DNA of 64,000 nt. Source: Bacteroidota bacterium (GTDB lineage Bacteria > Bacteroidota > Bacteroidia > Bacteroidales > VadinHA17). Under the pieces are notes generated by a model. It searched no databases. It was not told where the DNA came from and saw nothing but the letters and a program-made list of their open reading frames with translations. The stretch is taken from positions 48,965 to 112,964 of the forward strand of contig DRFJ01000054.1 of the NCBI GenBank assembly GCA_011050615.1, read 5' to 3'. Positions 8,341 through 16,971 of the stretch are shown here, piece by piece. Every line of letters begins with the position of its first letter. Within the stretch, counting starts at the first letter, position 1. A program made the position numbers and the translations under genes.

Positions 8341-9753
8341 ATGAAAAACTACAAAATGGCCTGGAGAAATTTATGGAGGAACAGGCGAAGGACAGTCATA
8401 ACATCCGCATCAGTGTTCTTCGCAGTATTCTTTGCAATGATAATGAGATCATTACAATTAGGGACCTATGATTCCATGTATAAGAATATTATTGAATCAT
8501 ATTCAGGTTATATCCAGGTTCAGAATGAAGAATTCTGGGAGAATAAAATAGTTGACAATGTCTTCAACAATACCGCGGAACTGCAAAGCAGAATAACAGA
8601 GGATAAAAATGTCGAAGATCTTATTCCACGTTTCGAATCCTTTGCCCTTGCATCAAGCGGGTCACGCTCAAAGGGGGTTATGGTTATGGGCATAGACCCG
8701 GAGAAGGAAAAGCTCCTGTCGGATGTTGAATCCAGGCTTGTTAACTACAGGCTGACGGATGAGGCAATAGATGCGATAAAAGCTGAGGATATACCTTCCT
8801 ACCTTGCAAAGAACCTTGACCTTTTCCGTGATAAATCATATTCTTCCGATGGGAGCTTACAGATTGACCTCGGAATAAAGGAAGGTGATGAAGAGACCCT
8901 GATGCCGGTTCTGACCAGGTATGCAGGTGTTGATAACTCTTATTTCAGCATGGGTGAGGATAAGGCCCTTGTCGGGGACAGGCTGGCTCGTTACCTGGGG
9001 CTGGAGAGGGGAGATACGATAATATTGCTTGGCCAGGCATATCACGGTCATACAGCTGCAGGGAAATATGTTATTGGAGGGATAATAAAGATACCAAATC
9101 CTGAGCTGGATAATAAAATAGTATACCTGCCGGTAGACGTATGCCAGACCCTCTATTACGCCCCCGGTATGTTAACTTCAATGGTTGTGCACCTGAAAGA
9201 CAATGATGATGATGCCATTGAAGGCACCCTGGCGCGACTCGATTCAAAACTGGACAGCCCATACCGTGTCCTTGCCTGGAAGGAAATGAACGAAACTCTT
9301 GTTCAGCAGCTGGATGCTGATGATAAAGGCGGCATGATAATGATAGGCATACTTTACCTTGTCATTGCTTTTGGTGTTTTCGGTACCGTCCTGATGATGA
9401 CGGCCGAGCGAAGGCGTGAATTTGGTGTCCTGGTTGCCATAGGAATGCAGAAAACAAAACTGACAGGAGTACTGGTATACGAGATGCTCTATTTAGGATT
9501 GCTGGGAATACTGGCAGGTGTGGCTATAGCCGTGCCTTCGATAATATACGGTTATTACCATCCCATACATTTTTCCGCCAGCCTGGCCAAAGTGTGGGAA
9601 GACTATGGTTTTGAGCCTGTTATGAAATTCCAGTGGATCGATAAGTATTTTATTTCCCAGTCGCTGGTAGTGGCCATAATTGTTCTGGTGGCAGCCATTT
9701 ATCCGCTTATAAAGATCAGGAAGATGAAAGAGGTTAACGCTCTCAAAGCATAA
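8341..9753 (+). CDS. ABC transporter permease, FtsX/LolCE family (1)
   Basis: 470 residues. N-terminal segment MAWRNLWRNRRRTVITSASV followed by the first membrane helix (about 20-40), a large periplasmic domain (about 45-320) and three membrane helices in the C-terminal third with the FtsX motif region GVFGTVLMMTAERRREFGVL. This is the MacB/LolCE type VII topology with four helices, used for moving substrates from the outer face of the inner membrane rather than importing. Its neighbour downstream is a second permease of the same type, then the ATPase, so a heterodimeric permease is likely. Confidence 0.88.
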   Translation: MKNYKMAWRNLWRNRRRTVITSASVFFAVFFAMIMRSLQLGTYDSMYKNIIESYSGYIQVQNEEFWENKIVDNVFNNTAELQSRITEDKNVEDLIPRFESFALASSGSRSKGVMVMGIDPEKEKLLSDVESRLVNYRLTDEAIDAIKAEDIPSYLAKNLDLFRDKSYSSDGSLQIDLGIKEGDEETLMPVLTRYAGVDNSYFSMGEDKALVGDRLARYLGLERGDTIILLGQAYHGHTAAGKYVIGGIIKIPNPELDNKIVYLPVDVCQTLYYAPGMLTSMVVHLKDNDDDAIEGTLARLDSKLDSPYRVLAWKEMNETLVQQLDADDKGGMIMIGILYLVIAFGVFGTVLMMTAERRREFGVLVAIGMQKTKLTGVLVYEMLYLGLLGILAGVAIAVPSIIYGYYHPIHFSASLAKVWEDYGFEPVMKFQWIDKYFISQSLVVAIIVLVAAIYPLIKIRKMKEVNALKA

Positions 9754-9764
9754 AAACGAATAAA

Positions 9765-11192
9765 ATGATTACAAAAACTGCATGGAAAAACGTATGGCGA
9801 AACAAGGTAAGGAGCCTGGTGGTTATCGCATCGGTTGCCGTCGGGATTTTTGCGGGAGTATTTGCTGTCGGGGTAATGAACGGGGCTATTGATCAGAGGG
9901 CTGATGATATATTCGAAAATGAGATTGCACATATTCAGATCAATCATAAGGACTTCAGGTCAAATAACGACCTTGTATGCAATATAAAAAATGTAAACTC
10001 AATCAGGGACCAGATCGGGGCTATGGAAGAAGTGGAGTCTGTCTGTGACAGGCTTTTTGTGGCAGGCATGGCAAATACGGCAAGGAAAAGTGTCGGGGTA
10101 AATATAATAGGGATAGATCCCCGGGAGGAAAAGTATGTATTCGGCTTGTACAAAGAGCTTGAACCCGGAACGGGAGATTACTTTGGTGACCCTGAAAGGG
10201 AGGAACTGGCTTATATAGGCTTTGACCTGGCGAAAAACCTTAATATAATCCGGTATGAAATCACAGACGAGGTAGCAGATCAGTTAAAAACGGCCGGACT
10301 GCCTGCAGAAATTTCAGGTGGTATAAGAAAATTCACTGGGAAGAGGTTTGATAATGAAAAGAGCTTTAAGAAGGCAATGAGATCTGTTCTGACCGAAGAC
10401 CAGGAAAAGGAATATGGAAAGCTGATACTCGAAACATCCCAGACTTTCAGGGAAAGAGCCCGCTTCACCCTTACTTTCGTTGATATTAACAATCACCAGA
10501 CGGGCGGTGTTTTCAGGGTTGGTGGCATCTACAATATTTCCAACAGCATGTATGAATCAAGCTATGTATTTGTCAGAGACCATGTCATCAGAAGCCTGGT
10601 TGAACTGCCTGAAAACACTGCGCATAAAATAATAATAAGGTTAAAGGACGTAGATGATACAAAGGCTGTAACCATGAAACTCAAAAGCGATTTTCCTGAA
10701 CTTGAAGTTCTTGGCTGGAGGGAGATACAGCCTGATATGGCCCTGATGACGGATATGGCAGAGGTCATGTACGGTTTTTTTATGGCACTGATACTTGCAG
10801 CGCTGGCCTTCGGAATCGTTAATACCATGCTTATGGTAGTGCTCGAGCGCACCAAGGAGCTGGGAATGCTCACGGCCATAGGGATGAACAGGAAGAAAGT
10901 ATTCAGGATGATCATGACCGAGTCGGTCTTCCTTTCGCTTACAGGAGGAATGGTGGGAATGTTGATAAGCTGGATAATAATAAGGATTACATCTGCCAGG
11001 GGCATAAATTTCGGCTCCATGCAGGAAGGCTTTGAAGCAATGGGCTTTTCATCACATATATATCCTGACATAGGGATAGGCTTTTTCTTTATTGTTACGG
11101 TTCTGATAATAGTAACAGGCGTATTATCCTCGGTCTACCCGGCCTTCAAAGCCCTTAAGCTTGACCCGGCCGAGGCACTGAGAACAGAATAA
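9765..11192 (+). CDS. ABC transporter permease, FtsX/LolCE family (2)
   Basis: 475 residues, same architecture as the preceding permease: a helix after KTAWKNVWRNKVRSLVV, a periplasmic domain of about 280 residues, and three C-terminal helices including GIVNTMLMVVLERTKELGML and the coupling segment AIGMNRKKVF that contacts the ATPase in this family. It starts 11 nt after the first permease and ends 24 nt before the ATPase gene. The pair most resembles LolC/LolE in plan, though the sequences are only family-level matches, so I give no gene symbol. Confidence 0.88.
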   Translation: MITKTAWKNVWRNKVRSLVVIASVAVGIFAGVFAVGVMNGAIDQRADDIFENEIAHIQINHKDFRSNNDLVCNIKNVNSIRDQIGAMEEVESVCDRLFVAGMANTARKSVGVNIIGIDPREEKYVFGLYKELEPGTGDYFGDPEREELAYIGFDLAKNLNIIRYEITDEVADQLKTAGLPAEISGGIRKFTGKRFDNEKSFKKAMRSVLTEDQEKEYGKLILETSQTFRERARFTLTFVDINNHQTGGVFRVGGIYNISNSMYESSYVFVRDHVIRSLVELPENTAHKIIIRLKDVDDTKAVTMKLKSDFPELEVLGWREIQPDMALMTDMAEVMYGFFMALILAALAFGIVNTMLMVVLERTKELGMLTAIGMNRKKVFRMIMTESVFLSLTGGMVGMLISWIIIRITSARGINFGSMQEGFEAMGFSSHIYPDIGIGFFFIVTVLIIVTGVLSSVYPAFKALKLDPAEALRTE

Positions 11193-11216
11193 GAATGAAA
11201 TATTAATATCACAGAT

Positions 11217-11903
11217 ATGAAAGTACTTGAACTGACTAATGTACACAAGGTTTACAATACCACTCATGTTGAGGTGCATGCCGTAAATGACGTAAGCCTT
11301 GATTTTGAAGAGGGAGAATTTGCTGCTATTGTAGGCCCTTCGGGCTCAGGCAAGACCACACTGCTTAATATGATCGGAGGCCTGGATATGCCAACGGAAG
11401 GTAAGATACTGGTAAACAGCACTGACCTGTCAACCTTAAAGCCATCTGCCCTTATTGATTTCAGGATGAGAAACATCGGTTTTGTCTTCCAGTCATATAA
11501 CCTGATTCCCGTCCTTACGGCAAAAGAAAACGTGGAATTCATTATGAGCCTGCAGAAATGGCCCAAAAGGAAGAAAGATGAGAGGACCATGGAACTACTT
11601 GAAGCCGTTGGCCTTAAAGACAGGGTCGACAGCCGGCCGTCCCGGTTGTCGGGAGGTCAGCAGCAAAGGGTTGCCGTGGCACGGGCACTTGCTTCAAAAC
11701 CAAGGTTTGTCCTGGCCGATGAACCCACTGCAAACCTTGATACAAAATCGACTGAAACCCTCCTTGATATTATGGAAAAACTTAACATGGAAGAAAATAT
11801 CACCTTTATTTTCTCAACCCATGATGCCAGGGTTATGAAGAAAGCAAGAAGAGTGATAACCCTGGAGGACGGGAAAGTAGTTTCTGATGAAAGAAGGAAA
11901 TAA
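11217..11903 (+). CDS. ABC transporter ATP-binding protein, LolD/MacB type
   Basis: 228 residues with all ABC motifs: Walker A GPSGSGKTT at 40-48, Q-loop in FVFQSYNLIP, signature LSGGQQQRVAVARA, Walker B FVLADEPTAN and the switch histidine in FSTHDARVM. The length and the Q-loop context are those of LolD/MacB-type ATPases that power FtsX-fold permeases. It should energise the two preceding permeases in the inner membrane. The gene is directly followed by a 110-bp palindromic element (11911-12020) that runs into the next start codon. Confidence 0.93.
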   Translation: MKVLELTNVHKVYNTTHVEVHAVNDVSLDFEEGEFAAIVGPSGSGKTTLLNMIGGLDMPTEGKILVNSTDLSTLKPSALIDFRMRNIGFVFQSYNLIPVLTAKENVEFIMSLQKWPKRKKDERTMELLEAVGLKDRVDSRPSRLSGGQQQRVAVARALASKPRFVLADEPTANLDTKSTETLLDIMEKLNMEENITFIFSTHDARVMKKARRVITLEDGKVVSDERRK

Positions 11904-11910
11904 AATGAAA

Positions 11911-12020
11911 CGGGCACAGCGAGCTCACGAACAGTTTTACTGTGAGTAAGCGCTTGCATTCGTTCTCAAATTTTTAATTAATTTATATTCAGTTAATTAT
12001 AAAATTTTAAACGAATGAAA
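11911..12020 (+). repeat. 110-bp palindromic dispersed element, copy 1
   Basis: Starts CGGGCACAGCGAGCT and ends AAACGAATGAAA. A second copy at 62040-62149 has the same length and only about five mismatches. It contains a short hairpin (around ACAGT/ACTGT, 11930-11945) and a long imperfect palindrome with arms CATTCGTT (11957-11964) and AACGAATG (12010-12017). The right arm contains the ATG (12015-12017) of the following barrel gene, so a folded transcript would hide the start codon. Confidence 0.85.
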
Positions 12021-13166
12021 TTACATATCCTCCTCTTAATCCTGTTCCTTTTTAGCCTGGCTGCGGCAAATGGTCAGGATAAAACCGTTCAGGCTGAATT
12101 GACGGGATATATAAATAATATGCAGACCTTTATTTTTGAAGAACCGGAAGGGGACTGGGTCACGGATAATCTTATTCATAACAGGTTAAACCTCAGGCTA
12201 TACGCCGGGTCAAAGCTTAGCTTTGCCCTGGAATTCAGAAACAGGTTTTTTACAGGTGACATGGTAAGCATGGATCCAACATACGCAGAAAGGCTGGCTT
12301 CGGATAAGGGTTTGCTCGATCTTTCAACAAATATTTTCAGTGAAAATTCCTTTATCCTGAATTCCAGGATTGACCGTTTGTGGGCTGATCTGAGCCTGGG
12401 CCCTGTGCAGATAAGGGCTGGCCGGCAGAGGATTAACTGGGGACAGACGCTGATCTGGAATCCCAATGATATTTTCAATGCCTATTCCTATTTTGATGTT
12501 GATTACCCTGAACGACCGGGCAGTGATGCCATAAGAATGCAGGTGTACCCGGATTATTCTTCAAGCATTGAACTTGCAGCTGCCATGGACGGTGATGAAA
12601 ATCTCACTTTTGCAGGCCTCTACAGGTTTAATAAGTGGACTTATGATATACAGTTCCTTGCAGGGATAGCCGAAGGTGAGGATATCGTCTTCGGCACAGG
12701 GTGGTCAGGTGCCTTCGGTAGTACCTCATTCAGGGGAGAGATAAGCTGGTTTCATCCGGTGGAAAATTTCAGGGATACTACAGGGACGGGTCTTTTTACA
12801 GTAGGGCTGGACCGCGGCTTCTCCGGGAAGGGGATGATGCAAATGCAGCTTATGTACTGCAATAAGCCATTTTCCTTTGACGCCTTTGATGATTTCTATT
12901 CCGGGAACCTGTCGGCAAAAGACCTTGCCTTTTCTGAATTCTCGCTGTTCGGCAGTGTAAGTTATCCTGTAAGCCCCTTATTCAATCTGAGTTTTTCGGC
13001 TATATGGTATCCTGACCTGAAAGGTTTCTACGCAGGACCATCAGTGGAGATCTCACTTGCTGAGAACCTTGATTTTTCATTTATATGGCAACATTTCAAT
13101 GCCGAATTGAGCAATGACAGAACAAGAATTAACCTTTGTTTTCTAAGGATGAAATACAGTTTCTGA
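12015..13166 (+). CDS. Outer-membrane beta-barrel protein, DUF1302-like
   Basis: 383 residues with a signal peptide (to about residue 21, AAANGQ). Alternating hydrophobic strands and a terminal phenylalanine (KYSF) point to an outer-membrane barrel. The stretch IRAGRQRINWGQTLIWNPND and then FDVDYPERPGSDAIRM is the characteristic core of DUF1302-type porins (GRQ..WGQ, NP.D.F.P, ERPG.DA). It follows the ABC ATPase by 111 nt, filled by a repeat element that supplies its start codon. I infer that it is the outer-membrane partner of the LolA/ABC module, as an acceptor or exit channel. Confidence 0.75.
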   Translation: MKLHILLLILFLFSLAAANGQDKTVQAELTGYINNMQTFIFEEPEGDWVTDNLIHNRLNLRLYAGSKLSFALEFRNRFFTGDMVSMDPTYAERLASDKGLLDLSTNIFSENSFILNSRIDRLWADLSLGPVQIRAGRQRINWGQTLIWNPNDIFNAYSYFDVDYPERPGSDAIRMQVYPDYSSSIELAAAMDGDENLTFAGLYRFNKWTYDIQFLAGIAEGEDIVFGTGWSGAFGSTSFRGEISWFHPVENFRDTTGTGLFTVGLDRGFSGKGMMQMQLMYCNKPFSFDAFDDFYSGNLSAKDLAFSEFSLFGSVSYPVSPLFNLSFSAIWYPDLKGFYAGPSVEISLAENLDFSFIWQHFNAELSNDRTRINLCFLRMKYSF

Positions 13167-13205
13167 AATATTTAATATTTTAGCTCCCTGAAAAATCACT
13201 CATTT

Positions 13206-13940
13206 ATGGCTCTTTTACATGAATTTGAAAGGCACGGCAACTGGCTCTTTAAAAGAAGGGGATGGCTGCCCTTGTTTATTTTCATACCATCACTTGCTTA
13301 TATCTATTTTTCCGGGGCCACAAATATGGATTTCAGGCCGGGCCTCGAGACAGCCTTTCTTGGTATAAGCCTTTTTGGACTCTTTATAAGGATAATAACA
13401 GTTGGAAGGACACCAAGGAACACCTCCGGAAGAAACAGAAGCAAACAGATTGCTGACAGCCTTAACACAAAGGGAATTTATTCCGTTGTAAGGCATCCCC
13501 TTTACCTTGGCAACTTTTTCATGTGGCTGGGGCCGGTATTATTTCTCAGGTCAGTATGGATTACCATCATTTTCGGCCTTGCTTACTGGCTTTATTATGA
13601 AAGAATTATGTTTGCAGAAGAGCAATTCCTGAGGAAGAAGTTCAATGAATCATATGACCTGTGGTCAGAAAGAGTCAGGGCCTTCATTCCTTCATTCAGT
13701 AATTATACCAGGTCAGACCTGTCATTTTCACTCAGGAATGTTCTCAAGCGTGAGTATAATGGTTTTGGGACAATCTTTATAGTATTCGCCCTGCTCGACC
13801 TGACCCGCAATTACACCCTCGAAGAGCAGGCTGAAATAAAGATCATGTGGCTTGTCTTACTTATTTTCGGTTTTCTTACATGGCTGATACTGAGAACGCT
13901 TAAAAAGCATACGGCGCTGCTTAATGTGCCCGGGCGGTAA
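13206..13940 (+). CDS. PEMT/ICMT-family membrane methyltransferase
   Basis: 244 residues with about five membrane segments. The SAM-binding motif of the isoprenylcysteine carboxyl methyltransferase / phospholipid methyltransferase fold is visible: GIYSVVRHPLYLGNFFMWLG near 95-115 and the EEQFLRKKF plus YDLW segment near 137-152. Members methylate lipids, prenylcysteines or hopanoid-like molecules at the membrane face. Position 40 nt downstream of the barrel gene suggests it belongs to the same module and could modify its cargo; this is inference. The C-terminal 50 residues add two more helices not needed for the fold. Confidence 0.8.
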   Translation: MALLHEFERHGNWLFKRRGWLPLFIFIPSLAYIYFSGATNMDFRPGLETAFLGISLFGLFIRIITVGRTPRNTSGRNRSKQIADSLNTKGIYSVVRHPLYLGNFFMWLGPVLFLRSVWITIIFGLAYWLYYERIMFAEEQFLRKKFNESYDLWSERVRAFIPSFSNYTRSDLSFSLRNVLKREYNGFGTIFIVFALLDLTRNYTLEEQAEIKIMWLVLLIFGFLTWLILRTLKKHTALLNVPGR

Positions 13941-13971
13941 TATTAGGTTTATACCTACCTTTGCATCAAAT

Positions 13972-14277
13972 ATGGCAGCCTTAAAGAGAATACTGGTTTA
14001 CATACTTCTGGTTCCGCTTTATCTATACAGGTGGTTTATCTCACCCCTTACGGGACCATCGTGCAGGCACACGCCCACATGCTCGAAATATGCAATTGAA
14101 GCGTTGAAGCGTCATGGTCCCTTGCGGGGCTTTTGTATGGCCGCCAACCGTATAAGCCGTTGCAGGCCGGGTGGCACCCATGGTTATGACCCGGTACCGC
14201 TTATTTACGTAAAGAAGTACAAAGCCCTTAAAAGCCTCAGGAGAGCATGGCCAAGGGATAACAGGCTTAAGAGATAA
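13972..14277 (+). CDS. yidD: Membrane protein insertion efficiency factor YidD
   Basis: 101 residues from the ATG at 13972 (the frame is open further upstream but the family starts here). One amphipathic/hydrophobic N-terminal segment (KRILVYILLVPLYLYRWFIS) followed by the cysteine motif GPSCRHTPTCSKYAIEAL and CRPGGTHGYDPVP, the YidD signature. YidD works beside YidC in inserting inner-membrane proteins. The C-terminus is about 30 residues longer than in E. coli. It is not next to rnpA/yidC here. It ends four bases from the converging lytT-like gene. Confidence 0.92.
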   Translation: MAALKRILVYILLVPLYLYRWFISPLTGPSCRHTPTCSKYAIEALKRHGPLRGFCMAANRISRCRPGGTHGYDPVPLIYVKKYKALKSLRRAWPRDNRLKR

Positions 14278-14281
14278 GGCT

Positions 14282-15043
14282 TCAGAAACTGATTCTCTCC
14301 TTAAGTTTCTTATAGCCTGAACGGCTTACAGGTAACCTTTCTCCGTCTTTCAAAATGGCAATATGGGAGTCCTTGCCATAGGGTTCTATCCTGCTTATCT
14401 GTTCAATTGCCACAAGGCAGGATCTGTGGATACGTACAAATTCATTTCCGGGGAGCTTTCTTTCATAATATTTCATGGTCTGTTCCTTAAGGGCTTTACC
14501 TCCTGTATGATATATCATTACATAGTCATCCTCCGCCATCATGTAAATTATATTTCTGACGGGGATAAAGCTTATGGCATTCCCCTTTCTGATCACTATC
14601 CTGTTCAGGGCAGGTAATCCCTCTGTCTCCCCTGCCTTCAGCTTCTGTATGTTTGCAGACAGGTCAGCGCCCCTGCTGATTCTTACGACAGCCTTTTCAA
14701 CGGCATCATCAAAGCGCTTTTCCGAAAAGGGTTTGAGAAGATAGTCCACGGCATTCATTTCGAAAGCCTTAATCGCATATTCATCAAATGCAGTAGTAAA
14801 TATTATATCCGGTTTTTCTTCAAGTACTTCCAGTAACTCAAAGCCTGTTAATTTGGGCATTTGAATATCAAGGAAAATAAGATCGGGATTTAAATCCTTT
14901 ATTGCCATAAGTCCGCAGAACCCGTCGGAGCACTCGCCCACTATCTGTACAGTGTTATGTTTGGCAAGGTAATGTCTGATTATGCTTCTGGCCGGTTCTT
15001 CATCTTCTATGATAAGTGCTTTAATTTTATCTTCTTCATTCAT
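14282..15043 (-). CDS. LytTR-type response regulator
   Basis: 253 residues. Receiver domain 1-120 with acidic pocket EDEE, phosphoacceptor Asp59 (LIFLDIQMP), Thr84 and Lys104 (YLLKPF). C-terminal LytTR DNA-binding domain about 150-253 with IRKGNAISFIPVRNIIYMMA and FVRIHRSCLVAI. It regulates transcription when phosphorylated by the LytS-like kinase whose gene overlaps it by eight bases upstream. Given the LiaF-like proteins in the same operon, envelope stress is the likely signal. Confidence 0.93.
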   Translation of the reverse strand: MNEEDKIKALIIEDEEPARSIIRHYLAKHNTVQIVGECSDGFCGLMAIKDLNPDLIFLDIQMPKLTGFELLEVLEEKPDIIFTTAFDEYAIKAFEMNAVDYLLKPFSEKRFDDAVEKAVVRISRGADLSANIQKLKAGETEGLPALNRIVIRKGNAISFIPVRNIIYMMAEDDYVMIYHTGGKALKEQTMKYYERKLPGNEFVRIHRSCLVAIEQISRIEPYGKDSHIAILKDGERLPVSRSGYKKLKERISF

Positions 15044-16106
15044 TTTCCATATCTGTATGTTCGGGGATATAAATTTCTGCCGTAAAAAGACCGGCCTCCT
15101 TTACCGTCTTGAGCCATGCCCTGTTACCATAGTACAGCTCAAGCCTTCTTCTTACATTATTCAATCCCGTACCCGTACCTCCGTGAGCTATGGTTTCAGG
15201 ATCAAAATCGTTACTTATGCTGATACTGATTGCGCCATTCAGCCTCCTTGCCGTGAGTTTTATTCTTACCTTATCAGGGCTTTCGTAAACACCGTGCTTA
15301 ATGGCATTTTCATATAAGGGCTGCAGTATCATGTTTGGCACCTTTACTTTCAGGCATTCATCACTGACATCCTCACGGAATTCCAGTCTTTCTCCAAAAC
15401 GTATTTTTTCAATATCAAGATAAAGCCTCAGGTTTTCCAGTTCGGTCTGCAGCTTAACTGTACGGTCTTCTTTCCGTGAGAGGGCATATCTCATGAAATC
15501 AGACAGTTTGATAACCATTTCCCTTGCCCGTGGAGCATCTGATATTGTCAGTGAGCTTATTGAATTCAGGCTGTTGAAAAGGAAATGAGGATTTATCTGT
15601 GATCGCAGCATCATAAGCTCGGCCTCTTTTAACATGTTTTCCAGTTTGGCTTCCCTCATATCCTTCCTGGCTATATTATCCATACTGATCAGGAGGTAGT
15701 AAGTCAATATTACTACCACATAAATAAAGGCACCTGCCCCAAGGCGGTAATATATTGAATTTTCCCAGAACGATTTATATAATTCCCCTTCTTGAAGGAA
15801 GGCAAGAACCAGCAATTTGGTCAGGAAAACCCATATTCCAAGTGCAATTACAGCCATAAGCAGGTGGTTAATAAGGGTCATCTTCATATTTTTGATACCC
15901 TGCTTGAACTGGTTGGCCGGGAACCACAGGGCGATGGCAGTCATGCCAAAAATCAATGCCGAGATGAAGCCATCACTGAAGGCAGCCACTACGCTTATTC
16001 CGGATGAATAGCTGATAAGTAAAGACTGACCCAGCCCTATTATGAGCCAGATCAGCCAGTAGACAAGTAACCTGTTGCGTTTGCTGAGAATTGGATGAAT
16101 CAACAT
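15036..16106 (-). CDS. LytS-type sensor histidine kinase
   Basis: 356 residues. Four membrane segments in the first 145 residues, then the His_kinase internal region MLRSQINPHFLFNSLNSISS with phospho-acceptor His174, and an HATPase domain with N-box LYENAIKHG and GGTGTGLNNVRRRL. There is no separate periplasmic domain, so sensing is in the membrane. It overlaps the LytTR gene by 8 nt and starts 2 nt after the LiaF-like gene, a clear operon. Confidence 0.92.
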   Translation of the reverse strand: MLIHPILSKRNRLLVYWLIWLIIGLGQSLLISYSSGISVVAAFSDGFISALIFGMTAIALWFPANQFKQGIKNMKMTLINHLLMAVIALGIWVFLTKLLVLAFLQEGELYKSFWENSIYYRLGAGAFIYVVVILTYYLLISMDNIARKDMREAKLENMLKEAELMMLRSQINPHFLFNSLNSISSLTISDAPRAREMVIKLSDFMRYALSRKEDRTVKLQTELENLRLYLDIEKIRFGERLEFREDVSDECLKVKVPNMILQPLYENAIKHGVYESPDKVRIKLTARRLNGAISISISNDFDPETIAHGGTGTGLNNVRRRLELYYGNRAWLKTVKEAGLFTAEIYIPEHTDMENE

Positions 16107-16108
16107 TA

Positions 16109-16843
16109 TCAGTAACCTTTTATTTCACCCCCACCAAATACCACTGCACCTTTGATAACAAGTGTTTTTGACATATCTATTGCTGATCCTGATGTTTTGC
16201 GGCTATCAGAAAACCCTCCCAGCACAGGTGTTACATCGATAATAATATTCCATTCAGGCGGCACAATCAGGGATATACCACCGAAGATGCAGGCTATTTC
16301 AAGCTCATGGGTGCCTTCAGCCAGCCTGGCCCTGGTAAGGTCTATCTCGCCCCCGCCAAAAATGCAGGTTATTTTCCCTCCCCGGAAGTTCTGGCTCATG
16401 AACCGCCTTTCTCCCCCTCCAAAGATATTTACCATGTCAATAATGTCGCTTGATGAGGTCGATCCAGAATGCCACCTTTCTTTTGAAAACCACCTGGTAT
16501 TCGTTAATACTATTACACCAATAATTATCAGGATGGCAGGCCAGAATAACCTGTAAGTCCTGAAGGGTATGTCAAATACTTCTGGCAGGATGAAGAAACC
16601 ACCCACTGCCATCACTATCAGGCCGGGCATTTTATTGCCGGTGCCTAAAAGCATAATGAAACCTATTGCAATAAGTAACATCTGCCAGCTAAAGATTATG
16701 TCTTCGAAATAACCGGGCATCAGCCCTGTATTTCTTATTACCAGCATAAAGCCGAGCAATATCAGCACCAGGCCTATTACTACCTTGCTTGTTGCGGAAT
16801 AACTGCGATGAGGTTTGTCCTCAAAATCTGAATGTTTATTCAT
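16109..16843 (-). CDS. LiaF-like membrane protein
   Basis: 244 residues: four or five short hydrophobic segments (about 22-115) of the LiaI-LiaF type, then a C-terminal beta-helical domain of the cell-wall-active antibiotics response family, recognisable by the repeated VNIFGGGERR, CIFGGGEIDL, CIFGGISLIVP and VFGGGEIKGY. In Firmicutes LiaF restrains the LiaS kinase; here the gene sits 2 nt upstream of a LytS-type kinase, so an equivalent brake is a fair inference. Confidence 0.85.
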   Translation of the reverse strand: MNKHSDFEDKPHRSYSATSKVVIGLVLILLGFMLVIRNTGLMPGYFEDIIFSWQMLLIAIGFIMLLGTGNKMPGLIVMAVGGFFILPEVFDIPFRTYRLFWPAILIIIGVIVLTNTRWFSKERWHSGSTSSSDIIDMVNIFGGGERRFMSQNFRGGKITCIFGGGEIDLTRARLAEGTHELEIACIFGGISLIVPPEWNIIIDVTPVLGGFSDSRKTSGSAIDMSKTLVIKGAVVFGGGEIKGY

Positions 16844-16971
16844 TTCTAAATTATTTTAACTGGATTATTAAATCTACAATTTAACTCATAACTCATAATT
16901 GCTCGCTCTCACCGGCCACAATCACTTTCCGCTCGCGAGCTCGCCCCGAATCCTCGGGGCCCGGTTCATAA
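16844..16971. repeat. Intergenic GC-rich palindromic remnant
   Basis: The spacer between two LiaF-like genes carries GCTCGCGAGC and CCCCGA/TCGGGG arms (about 16931-16964). Read on the minus strand it has GAACCGGGC followed a little later by GCGAGCT, the same words that open the 110-bp element at 62036-62054, but no further match; it may be a diverged relative. Confidence 0.35.
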
